NCBI GenBank assembly: GCA_003427395.1
Contig: BFEA01000533.1
Location: forward strand, 731,060-760,148
DNA length: 29,089 nucleotides
From: Chara braunii
Lineage: Eukaryota; Streptophyta; Charophyceae; Charales; Characeae
Direction: 5' to 3'
Both the position numbers and the translations under genes were made by a program. The notes below the pieces were generated by a model. That model made no database searches, was not told where the DNA came from, and saw nothing but the letters and a program-made list of their open reading frames with translations. Positions 9,362 through 19,094 of this stretch are shown in pieces. Numbering within the stretch: the first letter of the stretch is position 1; each line of letters begins with the position of its first letter.

Positions 9362-11295
9362 TAGTCCCACAGTACCATGTTCTCGAGCAGCCTCATCCAA
9401 GGCTCCCTGAGAACGCTGGTGCCCTTAGCAAAACGTGCTAGGGCTTTGTAGAAGAACGTCGGGGGGTATCCCGCCGATTCCCCGGCGTAGGAGTTCGTAC
9501 TTCAGGGCCATAACCGGTAGGAACAGCGTGCTTTCACTGTTCGCCATCTGCTGAATGCGGTGAAGGTAGTCGATTATGGCTCCTATCTTTGCCCGCTTGT
9601 CGGAGTAGGAACTGAAATCCTAGAGGCAGCGATGAATGAGACGCTGCTGCACTTCTCCCAATTGGACCGTCTATCCATTCTTGATCTTTGGTTCTAGCAA
9701 GAACATGGTTTTCCCCGGTAGAGTCGTGACCTTCGATCCAACGAATTCTATGGTGTTTGATCCGTCGTCTGTGCGGACTAGGGACAACTTATCCCCATAG
9801 CAGTTTCCAAAACTCCGTAAAATCTCCAGCGCCCTGCTGACAGAGTTCTCCTTTCTCCGGTTACACACGACCGCGAGCATCGCATCGTCCATGAATCTCA
9901 CTCCGTGGACAAGTTTCCGGTCACTTCCCAGCGATCTCAGAAAACCAACTTCATACTTCGCACAAAGTAAACAGGCCAGCGGGGGACTGGAGTTCTTCCC
10001 CATTGGCACTCCGATAACTTGCCTGAGCGGCCTCCCTCTACACTTAGTGTAGGTATGTTGTAACTCGAATGATATGAAGCTGCGGATGTGGCTGAAGGAA
10101 AGCTTGACATAGCCTTTCCCGAACGTCTTTCTGCCGAGAGTAACTTGTTTCCTCCTCTTGCACACCGCGATCCTCTGATAGCCTTTCTTTTCCCATTCTC
10201 CCAGTAGCCAGGTGAGTGCTTCCATGATTGCAGAGTGTGGGAGGGATGTAAACATCTCCTTAATGTCGAATCCCCCACTGATAGTCAGTGTGTCCTTCCC
10301 ATATTGCTGGAGTTTCTTCTCTGCACTCTTCAATATTTGCTTAAGATTAGCAGTAGCAGTGAGGTTGAAATGCTCTGCTCCAGGAAGCTTCTCCAACAAA
10401 TAGTTGAGCGCTCTCGCAATCCACCTACTGCCAGTCGTCGTCGGCTCGCTGCACGCTAGAGCAATAGGCCGCCACCTTTCAAGATCTTTGTGCTTGGGTA
10501 GCACATACGCGTTGCCAAACTTCCCTTTCGGGTTCCAGTTCAGTACCTTGTGCAGACCACGATCCTCGAATTCGCTTTTCATTACCTTCAGGAGCTCTGC
10601 CTCGCTGCTGCTGACTTCATCATATGCTACGATCTAGGAGAACAGTTTGTTCAATCCGTGTTGGTATGGCGATGGACACATCAGCACGAGGTCCCCTGCA
10701 TTCCTGTCTACTTGCGTTATTAGCAAGTCCCTGAACTTCCTTCTGACTGCATGGACTACTCCCTCGTCAGAGTCGCACTGCAAACTCCGCTCAGTCGAGA
10801 AACATTCATCAATTGGGAGAACTGACAACTTATCGCCCAATTGCCCATTCAGGACCGATGTAAGCCCCAAACGTATACTGTTGCCAACTTCCTCCTTCGT
10901 TGTCTCGATCCTGGGCCAGACCACATTCTTCCCGTTCAGCACCATGGCCGGTAGTCCTGGGATATCTCCTATCCTTGTCAGAACGTGCCCGTTGAGTACG
11001 AGCAGATCGTACTGCTTGCACGTGCACAGTAACTCCGATTTCTTACTGAGTTGCTTGTAATTACACAGGACTTCGGCTACGTTTTTGTTTCTTCTCCAGA
11101 CTATTCTCGACTTCCTTTTGACGATCCCCGCGATTGCAGGGTGCAGTCCGCAGCTCTCGATTTTTTAGATCAAGATATTCCTGATGCCGACCTTCTTCAC
11201 CTCCTTACTGTACCTGACTTGAACTGTAATCCGCTTTTGGATGTTCACACCAGCTTTCCTTCCCACTACCTTTCCTAGGAAGTCCTTGCTCGTCC
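9362..11295 (-). pseudogene. Penelope-type reverse transcriptase, disrupted
   Basis: A single minus-strand frame carries the protein from about 11295 to 9467, broken by TAA (11165-11167), TAG (10634-10636), TAG (9671-9673) and TAG (9620-9622). An indel at the G6 run 9461-9466 shifts it into the frame that enters the pseudo-LTR and ends near 9362. Motifs seen, in order from 10582: L-P-K-H-K-D...R-P-I, F-D-I-K-E-M-F-T-S-L-P (motif A), G-V-P-M-G-K-N-S-S-P (motif B) and R-F-M-D-D-A (motif C), followed by I-E-F-V-G. These fit Penelope-like and telomerase-related reverse transcriptases. The region before motif A has a C-T-C-K-Q-Y-D-L-L segment. The frame links to the GIY-YIG ORF by a frameshift near 11280-11295, so the original was probably one polyprotein. 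It copies element RNA into DNA in functional relatives. Confidence 0.85.
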
Positions 11296-12612
11296 GTTTT
11301 CCTTCTCCTTAAACGTCCCAGCACAACTGTAAAGGTGCATGAGTTTGTCGACGGACAACAATGATAGCTCCTTGCGCTTGAACGGCATCTCCAGAAGCTG
11401 TCGTAAGTACCCTTTTCCTCTAGCCCTGGAATTTTGCGTGAGCACTACGGGGGCAATCCAAAAGCTACCACCCTCTTCGAACCAGGTTTTCGCATGTGAC
11501 AGGGCAATCTTTCCCACCTGTGTTACGACAGTTGATGTGCCGAACATTCTCCTGACTAACGACCAATCCTCTCCCCATATTTGACCACCAACGCTATCGA
11601 TCTGGATCCGTTTCTTCCCCTCCTTATAGGCTGATTCTAGAATCATTCGTAGGTTAGTACTACCCAGCGAGTAATTACTCGTTTGGAAGACTATGGCGCC
11701 CGTACGTTTTGTCTTTGTCCTCTCCCTAACTCTGCCAACCTTCGCTTTCCTTTCCCTTCTTCCCGACCTCTTCTTGGGATTCCCTTTCACCCTTGTGCCT
11801 AATGTGTTAAGCGATGGTGAGAATCTTTTAATGAGTGTTCTTTCCAGGCTCTCCAGCCCATTGATCTCCGAAGTGGCGATGGGGATAACGACATACTTAT
11901 TCCAGCTAAACCTCCTCAACCATCTATACAGCAACGGTGCCCTACCTTCCGTCCCTGATTCCGTACATCTAACGTGCTCCCACCATCTCTCCGCGGCTCC
12001 TCTAATTGACTTGCCGATGTAAGCTTTCCTACACCAAGGTGAAACAAGGCAATATACAACAGGTTGCTTGAAGTCATGCCAACTCCAATTTCGTGGTACT
12101 GCGTCTAAGATCTTTTCCGCCCACGAAATATGGCCCATTAGAGTTAGCAGCACCGTACAAGCGGTACATGCCTTCTCTGTTACCAGCCTCAGCTTTGAGA
12201 ACCCTGTGTGCCCCCAGATTGTCATCCTTAGAGAAAGGAGAATGACAATATAAGCCCAGATGAGCTTTGTAGGGGGCGCAAACCGTCATTTGTCATGAAT
12301 ATCTTCACGTTCCCATGCCTCGTCCAAGAGCTCGACGTCGTCGCCCCACGCAGCTCTGTTGAGAAGCTCCCGTACGCATTGCTCTTTAGAGATATAGGTA
12401 ATATCTCTCGCCTCACAAAGTTTCTTCACCTCCCGCCATTCCTTCGCCATCAGCTTAGACCTAGTATTCAGGATATTGCTTACTATATTACCTTTACTGC
12501 AAGAGGTTGGGTTCTCCTTCGCTCGGTGCCGTTCTTCATTGGCGTACTCGCCTTCCTTCTCAGACTCTTCTCGTAGTCTGCTCTTGACATGACTCTCGCT
12601 TCCTCTTCCCAA
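11275..12612 (-). pseudogene. SAP-like plus GIY-YIG endonuclease segment
   Basis: One minus-strand frame, interrupted by TGA at 12286-12288. Before the stop, K-L-C-E-A-R-D-I-T-Y-I-S-K-E-Q-C-V-R-E-L-L resembles a short SAP-type DNA-binding helix pair. After it, in the 316-residue downstream ORF, residues 56-141 show V-Y-C-L-V, then A-Y-I-G-K-S, R-x3-R-x2-E-H, E-x2-L-I-K-R-F-S-P-S-L-N, the hallmark order of a GIY-YIG nuclease with GIY changed to VYC. A basic stretch follows (residues 148-172). GIY-YIG nucleases nick target DNA for Penelope-like elements. Its position upstream of the reverse transcriptase is the permuted arrangement. It overlaps the 3' end of the CCHC ORF in another frame. Confidence 0.75.
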
Positions 12613-13247
12613 TCGTCCAGCGCTGCGTAGTTCTTCGCTATTCGCTTCCCTCTTGCTCTTTTCGGCGGTACTTTCGCCCCGTCATCTGTCAGAGCTTCTT
12701 CCTCCATGAGGTAAGTGTCGAGTCCATTTGCGAATGCATCCCTATCTCGTTTCGGAGTCTTGGGGTTAACTGCTATCGCCATCTGGATCTCCGTCCTTAT
12801 TTCGGCTCGGAAATTTCGTAGATCCCTTGAAACTGCAGCAATCGTCCTGAGCTCGGCCTCCTCAATCTTTTTGTCCCTCCGGTCGCATTCCTCCTGCATT
12901 CTCCTCTCGGTTTCAGCAAACATCCTTCGTATCTTCTCATCCCATCTCTCCTCTTCCAGATGTTGCTTTCTTCGCTCCGCTTCGATCCTTCTTCTCTCCT
13001 CCTCTGCCTTCTTGTTTTCCTCTTCCTCCATTTCCTTCTGCATCTTGTAGTCTGCCCATCTAACCACTCGGTTTATGTTGTCTTCACTCTCCTTCTTGGA
13101 CTGCCAGTACTTCGCATTGTTGGTGAAGGTACCTTGTCCCTTGCCCACCGGGCAGTCCCTCCCAATATGGCCGGCTTGATTGCAATTGAAGTAGATAGTC
13201 GTACCCGCCCCGTTTGCTCCGGCTCCTGCATTGCCAAGCGACGCCAT
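12483..13247 (-). CDS. CCHC-knuckle / coiled-coil ORF1 of the Penelope-like element
   Basis: This 254-residue frame starts at ATG 13247. Residues 19-32 form a retroviral-type zinc knuckle in which the first cysteine is tyrosine (Y19-X2-C22-X4-H27-X4-C32, followed by P). A TGC-to-TAC change would explain this and would weaken zinc binding. Residues about 50-150 are a highly charged heptad-like coiled coil rich in E, R and K. The tail is basic with a K-R-A-R-G-K-R cluster. Such a layout suggests a nucleic-acid-binding, self-associating protein analogous to Gag or ORF1. The last ~40 residues overlap the SAP/GIY-YIG frame, so a frameshift within 12483-12612 may have separated what was one protein. 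Confidence 0.7.
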   Translation of the reverse strand: MASLGNAGAGANGAGTTIYFNCNQAGHIGRDCPVGKGQGTFTNNAKYWQSKKESEDNINRVVRWADYKMQKEMEEEENKKAEEERRRIEAERRKQHLEEERWDEKIRRMFAETERRMQEECDRRDKKIEEAELRTIAAVSRDLRNFRAEIRTEIQMAIAVNPKTPKRDRDAFANGLDTYLMEEEALTDDGAKVPPKRARGKRIAKNYAALDDWEEEARVMSRADYEKSLRRKASTPMKNGTERRRTQPLAVKVI

Positions 13248-13577
13248 GTACCTTCCGTGTGGGCTCAGTGGCTGGTTCTCTCAAGTCCTCCTTAGTGCCT
13301 ACAGACTCTGCTGGCGCTTGTTACTGATGCTCCCTGGAACACTTATCTTCGCCGTAACTCTTACTCCACTGACGCCTGAAGCCACGCTGGAACTCTACAA
13401 GTGCTAACCTTGCCGAACGAATGGGTAGTCGACACAACCACCAGTGTGAGTATCTCCTCTCATCCGGTTACCATGCTACACAAAATAGTGGAAACAGTGG
13501 CCAACTGCCTTACGTACACGCTTCAAAAGCTCGTCAATACAAAACAGCGCATACTCATCTCAGCTCTCGCGCACATT

Positions 13578-13622
13578 CCCCGACGCGTTTCGATCGGTTG
13601 GGCTCCGATCATCCTCAGGGGG
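13578..13622 (-). ncRNA. Hammerhead-ribozyme-like motif, upstream repeat
   Basis: Same layout as the copy at 8392-8436: CCCC, CUGAGGA, U, GAUCGG / CCGAUC stem II, GAAA, C-GC-G, UC, GGGG. The stem II loop is AGCCCAA instead of AGCGAAA, while all core and stem bases are unchanged between copies. Substitutions confined to the loop are consistent with a structured RNA. Confidence 0.6.
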
Positions 13623-14188
13623 CTTCCCACACACCCTCGCCTTGCGCCCCACCGATCATACATCCCTTCCTTCTGAGTACTGAGGGCCTATCAGGCCTTG
13701 CCCTCATAAATACTGAACGCCAAGTAGGACTTCGTCAGCACGGCACACCCTCCCCAAACGGGCACTTCCACGTACTACTACGGCTACGGCTGGACTGCTA
13801 TGTAGACGTTGCATTGAGCGCGGTAAAGTCCGTTACGTGTCGGCCCCATAACGGGCTACAAATATCAGTCCACGTAAACTTTGAAATGTCGATGCGACGA
13901 ATACGCTTACAGGCCCGCTTTCCCCGCATGTTTACGTGTCGGGGTACCAGGCACCGACTAATGTTTCTTTCTCTGCCAAGAGTCCTTCCAACGATCAAGT
14001 TCCTTCCTCGATCCGTCTTACACTAACACTGAGCTCCTATTGGACACCTCCTTCTTCCAACTTATTTTCCCATTGGGCTAATCCATGTGTCGCGGATCCC
14101 TACCTGGACCTAGTACGTCCCTCCTTGATCCAGTCAGTTACACGTATGCGCGTGACCTGTACAAACTCGACAAACCGTGACCTGTACA

Positions 14189-14563
14189 NNNNNNNNNNNN
14201 NNNNNNNNNNNNNNNNNNNNNNNNNNNNNNNNNNNNNNNNNNNNNNNNNNNNNNNNNNNNNNNNNNNNNNNNNNNNNNNNNNNNNNNNNNNNNNNNNNNN
14301 NNNNNNNNNNNNNNNNNNNNNNNNNNNNNNNNNNNNNNNNNNNNNNNNNNNNNNNNNNNNNNNNNNNNNNNNNNNNNNNNNNNNNNNNNNNNNNNNNNNN
14401 NNNNNNNNNNNNNNNNNNNNNNNNNNNNNNNNNNNNNNNNNNNNNNNNNNNNNNNNNNNNNNNNNNNNNNNNNNNNNNNNNNNNNNNNNNNNNNNNNNNN
14501 NNNNNNNNNNNNNNNNNNNNNNNNNNNNNNNNNNNNNNNNNNNNNNNNNNNNNNNNNNNNNNN
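14189..14563. other. Assembly gap of 375 N
   Basis: It corresponds to 9002-9361 of the other pseudo-LTR (360 bases including the 38-base adapter). Confidence 0.99.
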
Positions 14564-14652
14564 TAGTCCCACAGTACCATGTTCTCGAGCAGCCTCATCC
14601 AAGGCTCCCTGAGAACGCTGGTGCCCTTAGCAAAACGTGCTAGGGCTTTGTA

Positions 14653-14662
14653 GAAGAAGAAG

Positions 14663-14693
<31 letters not shown>
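14653..14693. repeat. GAA microsatellite
   Basis: About 13 GAA units abut the truncated edge of the upstream pseudo-LTR. A second GAA run lies at 14947-14978. Confidence 0.95.
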
Positions 14694-15040
14694 CGAGGTA
14701 ATGCATGCGCACTTCATAGCAGCACCGCCAGGTGTCCTCCAGGACATCCGTTAAAACTGGAACGATATGGAGAATATTAGCATTATGGGCCCTGCGCAAG
14801 GAGGGACACACATGAAACGGAAAAAGGCCACAGCAGCAGGGAGCGATAGAACCGGGCAATCAGGGAGGCAGGAGAGAAAAGCCTCAACCTATCCTCTTTC
14901 TTAGGAGTGAAAAAAGACTAAAAAGAAGACGAGGAGGAGAAAGAGAAGAAGAAGAAGAAGAAGAAGAAGAAGAAGAGGGCCCCAGTCACCACGCTTATAA
15001 AGGATTTAAAACAAACACCTGCATGGAGAGCACCATAGCT
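14694..15040. other. Unassigned, purine-rich
   Basis: No domain is recognised. A minus-strand frame ending in the GAA run has balanced residues around 14700-14859 but no identifiable family. Confidence 0.35.
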
Positions 15041-15130
15041 CAGAACTGCACACACACATTCCCCGAGGCATTCCGCCTGGCTGCACCCCAGGACTTATCA
15101 GGGCCAAGCCGCCACACTCTCGCACCCACC
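15041..15130 (-). repeat. Diverged Penelope-type pseudo-LTR fragment with decayed hammerhead
   Basis: ACACATTCCCCGAGGCATTC (from 15053) aligns with the ACACATTCCCCGACGCGTTT block of the pseudo-LTRs. On the minus strand CUGAUAA, a CCUGG/CCAGG stem, GGAAU and GCCUCGGGG occupy the hammerhead positions with several core changes. It probably belongs to a related family and is inactive. Confidence 0.4.
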
Positions 15131-15607
15131 TGAAGAAGAAGACGAAGAAGGCGACGGCCGGGGCAAACAAGGAAGGAAGGGGTGCGGATAGATAGAAGAA
15201 AAGAGCGCCAGCATTTCCTCTTTCCTTTATGATTCTTTCTTCTTCTGCGTTGGGTGGTTCCACCACTGGTTCTCTGCTTCGAGGGAAAGCTCCGTGCAGA
15301 GGCTGGTGCGCATCCACTGGCAGCCGAAACACGGCTGGGAATGTGTGCGCGTTTTTAGCTTGGATATCATGGTGGTTCGGTCTCTGCAGAAGCTGTAATC
15401 AATTTCTTGTTTAAACATGCACGCATAGGGATAGGCCTCACCATCGCTATCACTATGCTTCCTCTTCCTCCTCCTCCTCCTCCTGCTGCTACTCCTCCTC
15501 CAATCCCTACCCGCCTGCCATCTGGAACAACACCTTGCCCACACAGCCCGCCCTTCACTCTTCTTCTTCGTCTCCCACATTCGATTTTTTTTTTTTTTTT
15601 TTTCACA
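15131..15607. other. Low-complexity and unassigned sequence
   Basis: CTT and CTC microsatellites (15466-15485 and nearby) and a T18 run at 15585-15602 surround ~200 bp of unrecognised DNA. Confidence 0.5.
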
Positions 15608-16130
15608 TTCGTCTACGTCGTATTCCTTCTTCCGCTCTTTAATCACATACGGAAGTGCCTACCATGTGGCTGTTTATCTTCTTTTTTCTTTTTTCTTTTT
15701 TCTTTCTTCTTTCTTCTTTCTTCTTTTTTCTTTTTTCTTTCTCTTTCCTTTTTTTTTGGGGTGGCCAGCAGATATTCGTCTACGTCGTATTCCTTCTTCC
15801 CCTCTTTAAAGTGCCTACCATGTAGCCTTTTTTCGCCCTTTTTTCCGTTCTTTTTTTTTCTTTCTTTTTTCTTTTTTGCCAGCAGATGGACCATGGATCA
15901 GATATTATTAAACCGATTAGAACAGATTCTACACGATCTATTTTTTTTATGTTTAGCCAAAAAGGCCGAGAAAGGTATGCCATGTGGCATTTCCAAACCC
16001 TTTACCCCCACTTTCTTCTTTTGGGTACACTTGTGTCTTCTTTCTCTTGCCCCCTCCTTACTCCCCTCCTCATCCTTGTAGTTCTCCCCCCCATCTCCGA
16101 TTCTTCGGTGCCTTCCACGTGGCACCATGT
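15608..16130. repeat. Degenerate array of ~158-bp T-rich units
   Basis: ATTCGTCTACGTCGTATTCC recurs at 15609 and 15776. The landmark TGCCTACCATGTGGC recurs near 15657, 15812, 15975 and 16109 (spacing 155, 163, 134), each followed by a pyrimidine tract. Long plus-strand frames here are just phenylalanine-rich translations of T tracts. Confidence 0.55.
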
Positions 16131-16289
16131 GACCTCTTCGCCATTCCTCTTTGTAGTGTCATTGCTACATTTGTACTCCTTTTTTCTTTTTTTTTTCAGT
16201 ACCATTACTACATCTGGACCATTTCTCGATTTATGCGTGTCATCCTTGAGTGCGCAGGGGCCATGCTAATCTTCTCTGTATTTCGTTCA

Positions 16290-16437
16290 AATTTTAACGG
16301 ATGTCCCCATCTGGTACTCCATACGATCTTTTTTTTTTTTTAAATCATTCTATGGCTAATTTTTAACGGATGTCCCCATCTGGACCATTTGCTCTCCATA
16401 CGATCTGTTATTTGTTTTAATCATTCTAGTATGGCTA
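16290..16437. repeat. Tandem duplication of ~70-79 bp
   Basis: TTTTAACGGATGTCCCCATC begins both copies (16290-16358 and 16359-16437). Both also share CTCCATACGATCT and ATGGCTA. Confidence 0.8.
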
Positions 16438-16439
16438 TT

Positions 16440-17056
16440 GTTGTTTCTTGATTAGTTTCTCTTTGTTTTTTTTTACGGAAATTTGTCTTTGTTATTATTC
16501 GCCATAGTCATTCTCCATTGTTTTTATCCCTCCTCTGGCTCTGACACGCCTGCCACGTGGCACGAAAAGACCTCCTCATCCACTGCCGACACATGACGAG
16601 ACTGTCTTTCCCACTTACTAGAATCTTCTGAGGGCAATAAATGCGGGCAAATACCTTTAAGAGAGTGCTACCGTAGTGTGAGTACGCCCTCACACTAGGA
16701 CTTCCTGTGATGTATCTGACCGCAATTACAGCCACGTTACGTTCTCTCCAAAAAAACGTACAAATGTGAATACGCCTTACATCTTCTACTCCTGTCCAGA
16801 CATGCCGGCCGCGCTTGGCACGAAGAAATCTTCTCAGGGGTGAGGTCCCACTAGCAAAGACGGTTGGATAAATATGCTGAATCTGGACGTGTTGTAAGCA
16901 GACATGCGGACAAGCAGTTCAATCTCGACCTTCTGCACCTTTCCACAAACAAGTCCAGATCCAGGTGTTCAATCCAATCCTCTTAGCTAGTGCAGGGCAT
17001 ACTCACACCTGTATTTTATGGACGAAATTTTCCCGTCAGATAACTCCCAGAAAGTC
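16440..17056. other. Unassigned stretch with two perfect palindromes
   Basis: TGCCACGTGGCA (16551-16562) is a perfect palindrome around a G-box core. TAGTGTGAG-TACGCC-CTCACACTA (16674-16697) is a 9-bp hairpin. No gene is seen. Confidence 0.5.
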
Positions 17057-17059
17057 TTA

Positions 17060-17198
17060 AGGCCTCACTTCACTACTCTCCACATGCACAAAAAAGACAA
17101 AAAAAAAAAGACAAAAATTATAGGAATGTATCTTTCCATGTTCTACTGGAGGATTCAGTCTCATTTTCTGCATGTGGAGAGTTAGTGGAGCGAGGCCC
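17060..17198. mobile_element. MITE 5, Harbinger-like, second copy of the MITE 3 family
   Basis: Inverted ends AGGCCTCACTTCACTACTCT and, from the right, GGGCCTCGCTCCACTAACTC share CTCTCCACATGCA. They are flanked by TTA (17057-17059) and TCA (17199-17201), one mismatch apart. Reversed, its interior aligns with MITE 3 after removal of the nested element. Confidence 0.75.
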
Positions 17199-17281
17199 TC
17201 AGGAGCTCACAGCTTTTGCGATACAGTCCCTATCTGTCTACCACGTTGCAGGGTGAAACGACTCCCACGCTCTTTATGTTA

Positions 17282-17322
17282 CCTCCTCCTCCTCCTCCTC
17301 CTCCTCCTCCTCCTCCTCCTTC
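17282..17322. repeat. CTC microsatellite
   Basis: About 13 CTC units. Confidence 0.95.
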
Positions 17323-17387
17323 CTCCTACCCTGAACGCGGTGTGTCTTCCACGTTTGACAACCGACTCAAGAGTTGCTCCGATGCTC

Positions 17388-17572
17388 ATGTGCAGATATA
17401 TATATCGTCACATGAATATCAGAGCGCAAAGGGGAAAAAAACAGAAGAAAACAAGAAAAAATAAATTAAAATAATAATAATAATAATAATTCATTTTTTT
17501 ATCTTCTTTCTTACAACTCCCCGTGTTCAGAACCTCTTGCGCACAAGGCATATATATATATATATATATATG
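17388..17572 (+). repeat. Dispersed repeat R1, followed by TA microsatellite
   Basis: It contains TATATATATCGTCACATGAA, ATATCAGAGCGCAAA and GTTCAGAACCTCTTGCGCAC. The same words appear reversed at 18675-18850 and in part at 19130-19290 and 19785-20070. A TA run occupies 17549-17571. Confidence 0.6.
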
Positions 17573-17613
17573 TGATGGGGTGTGAACCGACAGTCTGTAG
17601 AGTTTTCCATCTG

Positions 17614-17890
17614 GTGTGGGTGAGTGATAGTCTACTTTGATTTTGGTTAAGGTAGATTATCATTTACAGTGTAATCAGTGAGGGGATTCTGCAGACTGTT
17701 GAGGGTTCAGCCTCCTGATGAATCGGTGAAACTCCGACGAAACAGTTTGTCACACAGCCCCTCGTTTGTTGTCTTCTTCTCTCTCTCTGCCTACGGTTTA
17801 CCGGGCATTTCTGTTTGTTGTGACACAGCCCCTCGTTTGTTGTCCTCTTCTCTCTCTCTGGCTACGGTTTACCGGGCAGTACTGTTTGTG
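17614..17890 (+). repeat. Left arm of a large inverted repeat, with two ~70-bp units
   Basis: The head 17614-17751 is inverted at 18470-18605. It is followed by two tandem units beginning ACAGCCCCTCGTTTGTTGTC (17752-17822 and 17823-17890). The arm carries a hammerhead-like core just before the units. Confidence 0.75.
17715..17751 (+). ncRNA. Hammerhead-like core in left arm
   Basis: CUGAUGA, a stem UCGG/CCGA with loop UGAAACU, GAAA, a 3-bp stem ACA/UGU with loop GUU, then C. The outer pair at the base of stem II is A-C here. No continuous stem I flanks the core, although GAGGG upstream and CCCUC downstream could pair at a distance. Confidence 0.4.
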
Positions 17891-18605
<715 letters not shown>

Positions 18606-18850
18606 ATCACAGCCCCTCGTTTGTTGTCCTCTTCTCTCTCTCTGCCTACAGTTTACCGGGCAGTTCTGTTTGTGACGATATATCCACGTGGGCGGCCTTG
18701 TACGCAAGAGGTTCTGAACAGGGGGAGTTATAAGGAAGAAGATAAAAAATTGAATTCATTTTTTTTGTTTTTCTTTCTTTCTTTTTTTGTTCGCATTTGC
18801 GCTCTGATATTTTTGTGACAATATATATATTGTCACATGATATCGCCAAA
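18606..18850 (-). repeat. Isolated ~70-bp unit (plus orientation) then dispersed repeat R2
   Basis: One further CAGCCCCTCGTTTGTTGTCC unit lies at 18608-18674. It is followed by an inverted copy of R1 (CCACGTGGGCGGCCTTGTAC, GCAAGAGGTTCTGAACAG). A perfect 22-bp palindrome, GTGACAATATA and its inverse, lies at 18815-18836. Confidence 0.6.
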
Positions 18851-19094
18851 GCGAAGGTGCCAAGAAAGTGTTTACAGGGACGGGGCTCCCAACTCTCGGT
18901 GGGGTGGGACAACCTGGCTGTCCTTGATGGTCATTCTGTGCTGATGTGCTTCGCCTTGGGCACTGGGCCCTGTTAATGAAAATTTGATTAAAAGAGAGGG
19001 GAGGGGAAGAACAGGAGGAAAGGGGGGGAAAAGAATTGGTTGGCCTTGGGAAAAAAAAAAAAAAAAACAAAGAAAACAAGGAAAACAAGAAAAA
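18851..19094. other. Unassigned, with A and G tracts
   Basis: It contains GC-balanced DNA at 18870-18970, then purine runs (A17 at 19050-19067). No gene is seen. Confidence 0.4.

Larger units (their letters stand above)
8296..9456 (-). repeat. Downstream pseudo-LTR of the Penelope-like element
   Basis: Direct repeat of 13482-14658. Similarity starts at AAAATAGTGGAAACAGTGGC (8296) and runs to GGGCTTTGTAGAAGAA (9456). The upstream 94 bp (9456-9362, minus) still encode the end of the reverse transcriptase ORF. The interval 9002-9361 has no visible counterpart because the other copy is a gap there, and it contains a library adapter. Confidence 0.9.
8296..14658 (-). mobile_element. Penelope-like retroelement with permuted GIY-YIG domain
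   Basis: Sense is the minus strand. Two direct repeats (14658-13482 upstream, 9456-8296 downstream) flank an internal part that encodes, in order, a CCHC/coiled-coil protein, a SAP-like and GIY-YIG segment, and a reverse transcriptase with Penelope-type motifs. Known Penelope-like elements normally carry GIY-YIG after the reverse transcriptase; a clade in green algae and some protists and animals (Chlamys/Naiad type) has it before, as here. The upstream repeat starts inside the reverse transcriptase C-terminal coding sequence at a GAA microsatellite, as expected for a 5'-truncated tandem copy. The copy is dead (multiple stops and frameshifts), and its downstream repeat holds an adapter artefact. 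Confidence 0.85.
13482..14658 (-). repeat. Upstream pseudo-LTR of the Penelope-like element
   Basis: Direct copy of 8296-9456 with scattered substitutions and small indels (for example an extra CTT near 14052). A 375-base gap hides its centre. Its 5' edge (14653-14658 on the plus strand) merges into a GAA microsatellite, the likely insertion or truncation point. Confidence 0.9.

Noticed and set aside
10647-11060. Plus-strand frames opposite the Penelope reverse transcriptase
   Set aside because: Antisense shadows; the sense strand has the recognisable motifs.
13421-14026. Long plus-strand frame over the upstream pseudo-LTR
   Set aside because: It is antisense to the Penelope-like element, has a poorer counterpart in the other repeat copy, and contains no domain.
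15407-16081. 224-residue plus-strand frame
   Set aside because: Mostly phenylalanine, serine and leucine from T-rich repeats; there is no real protein character.
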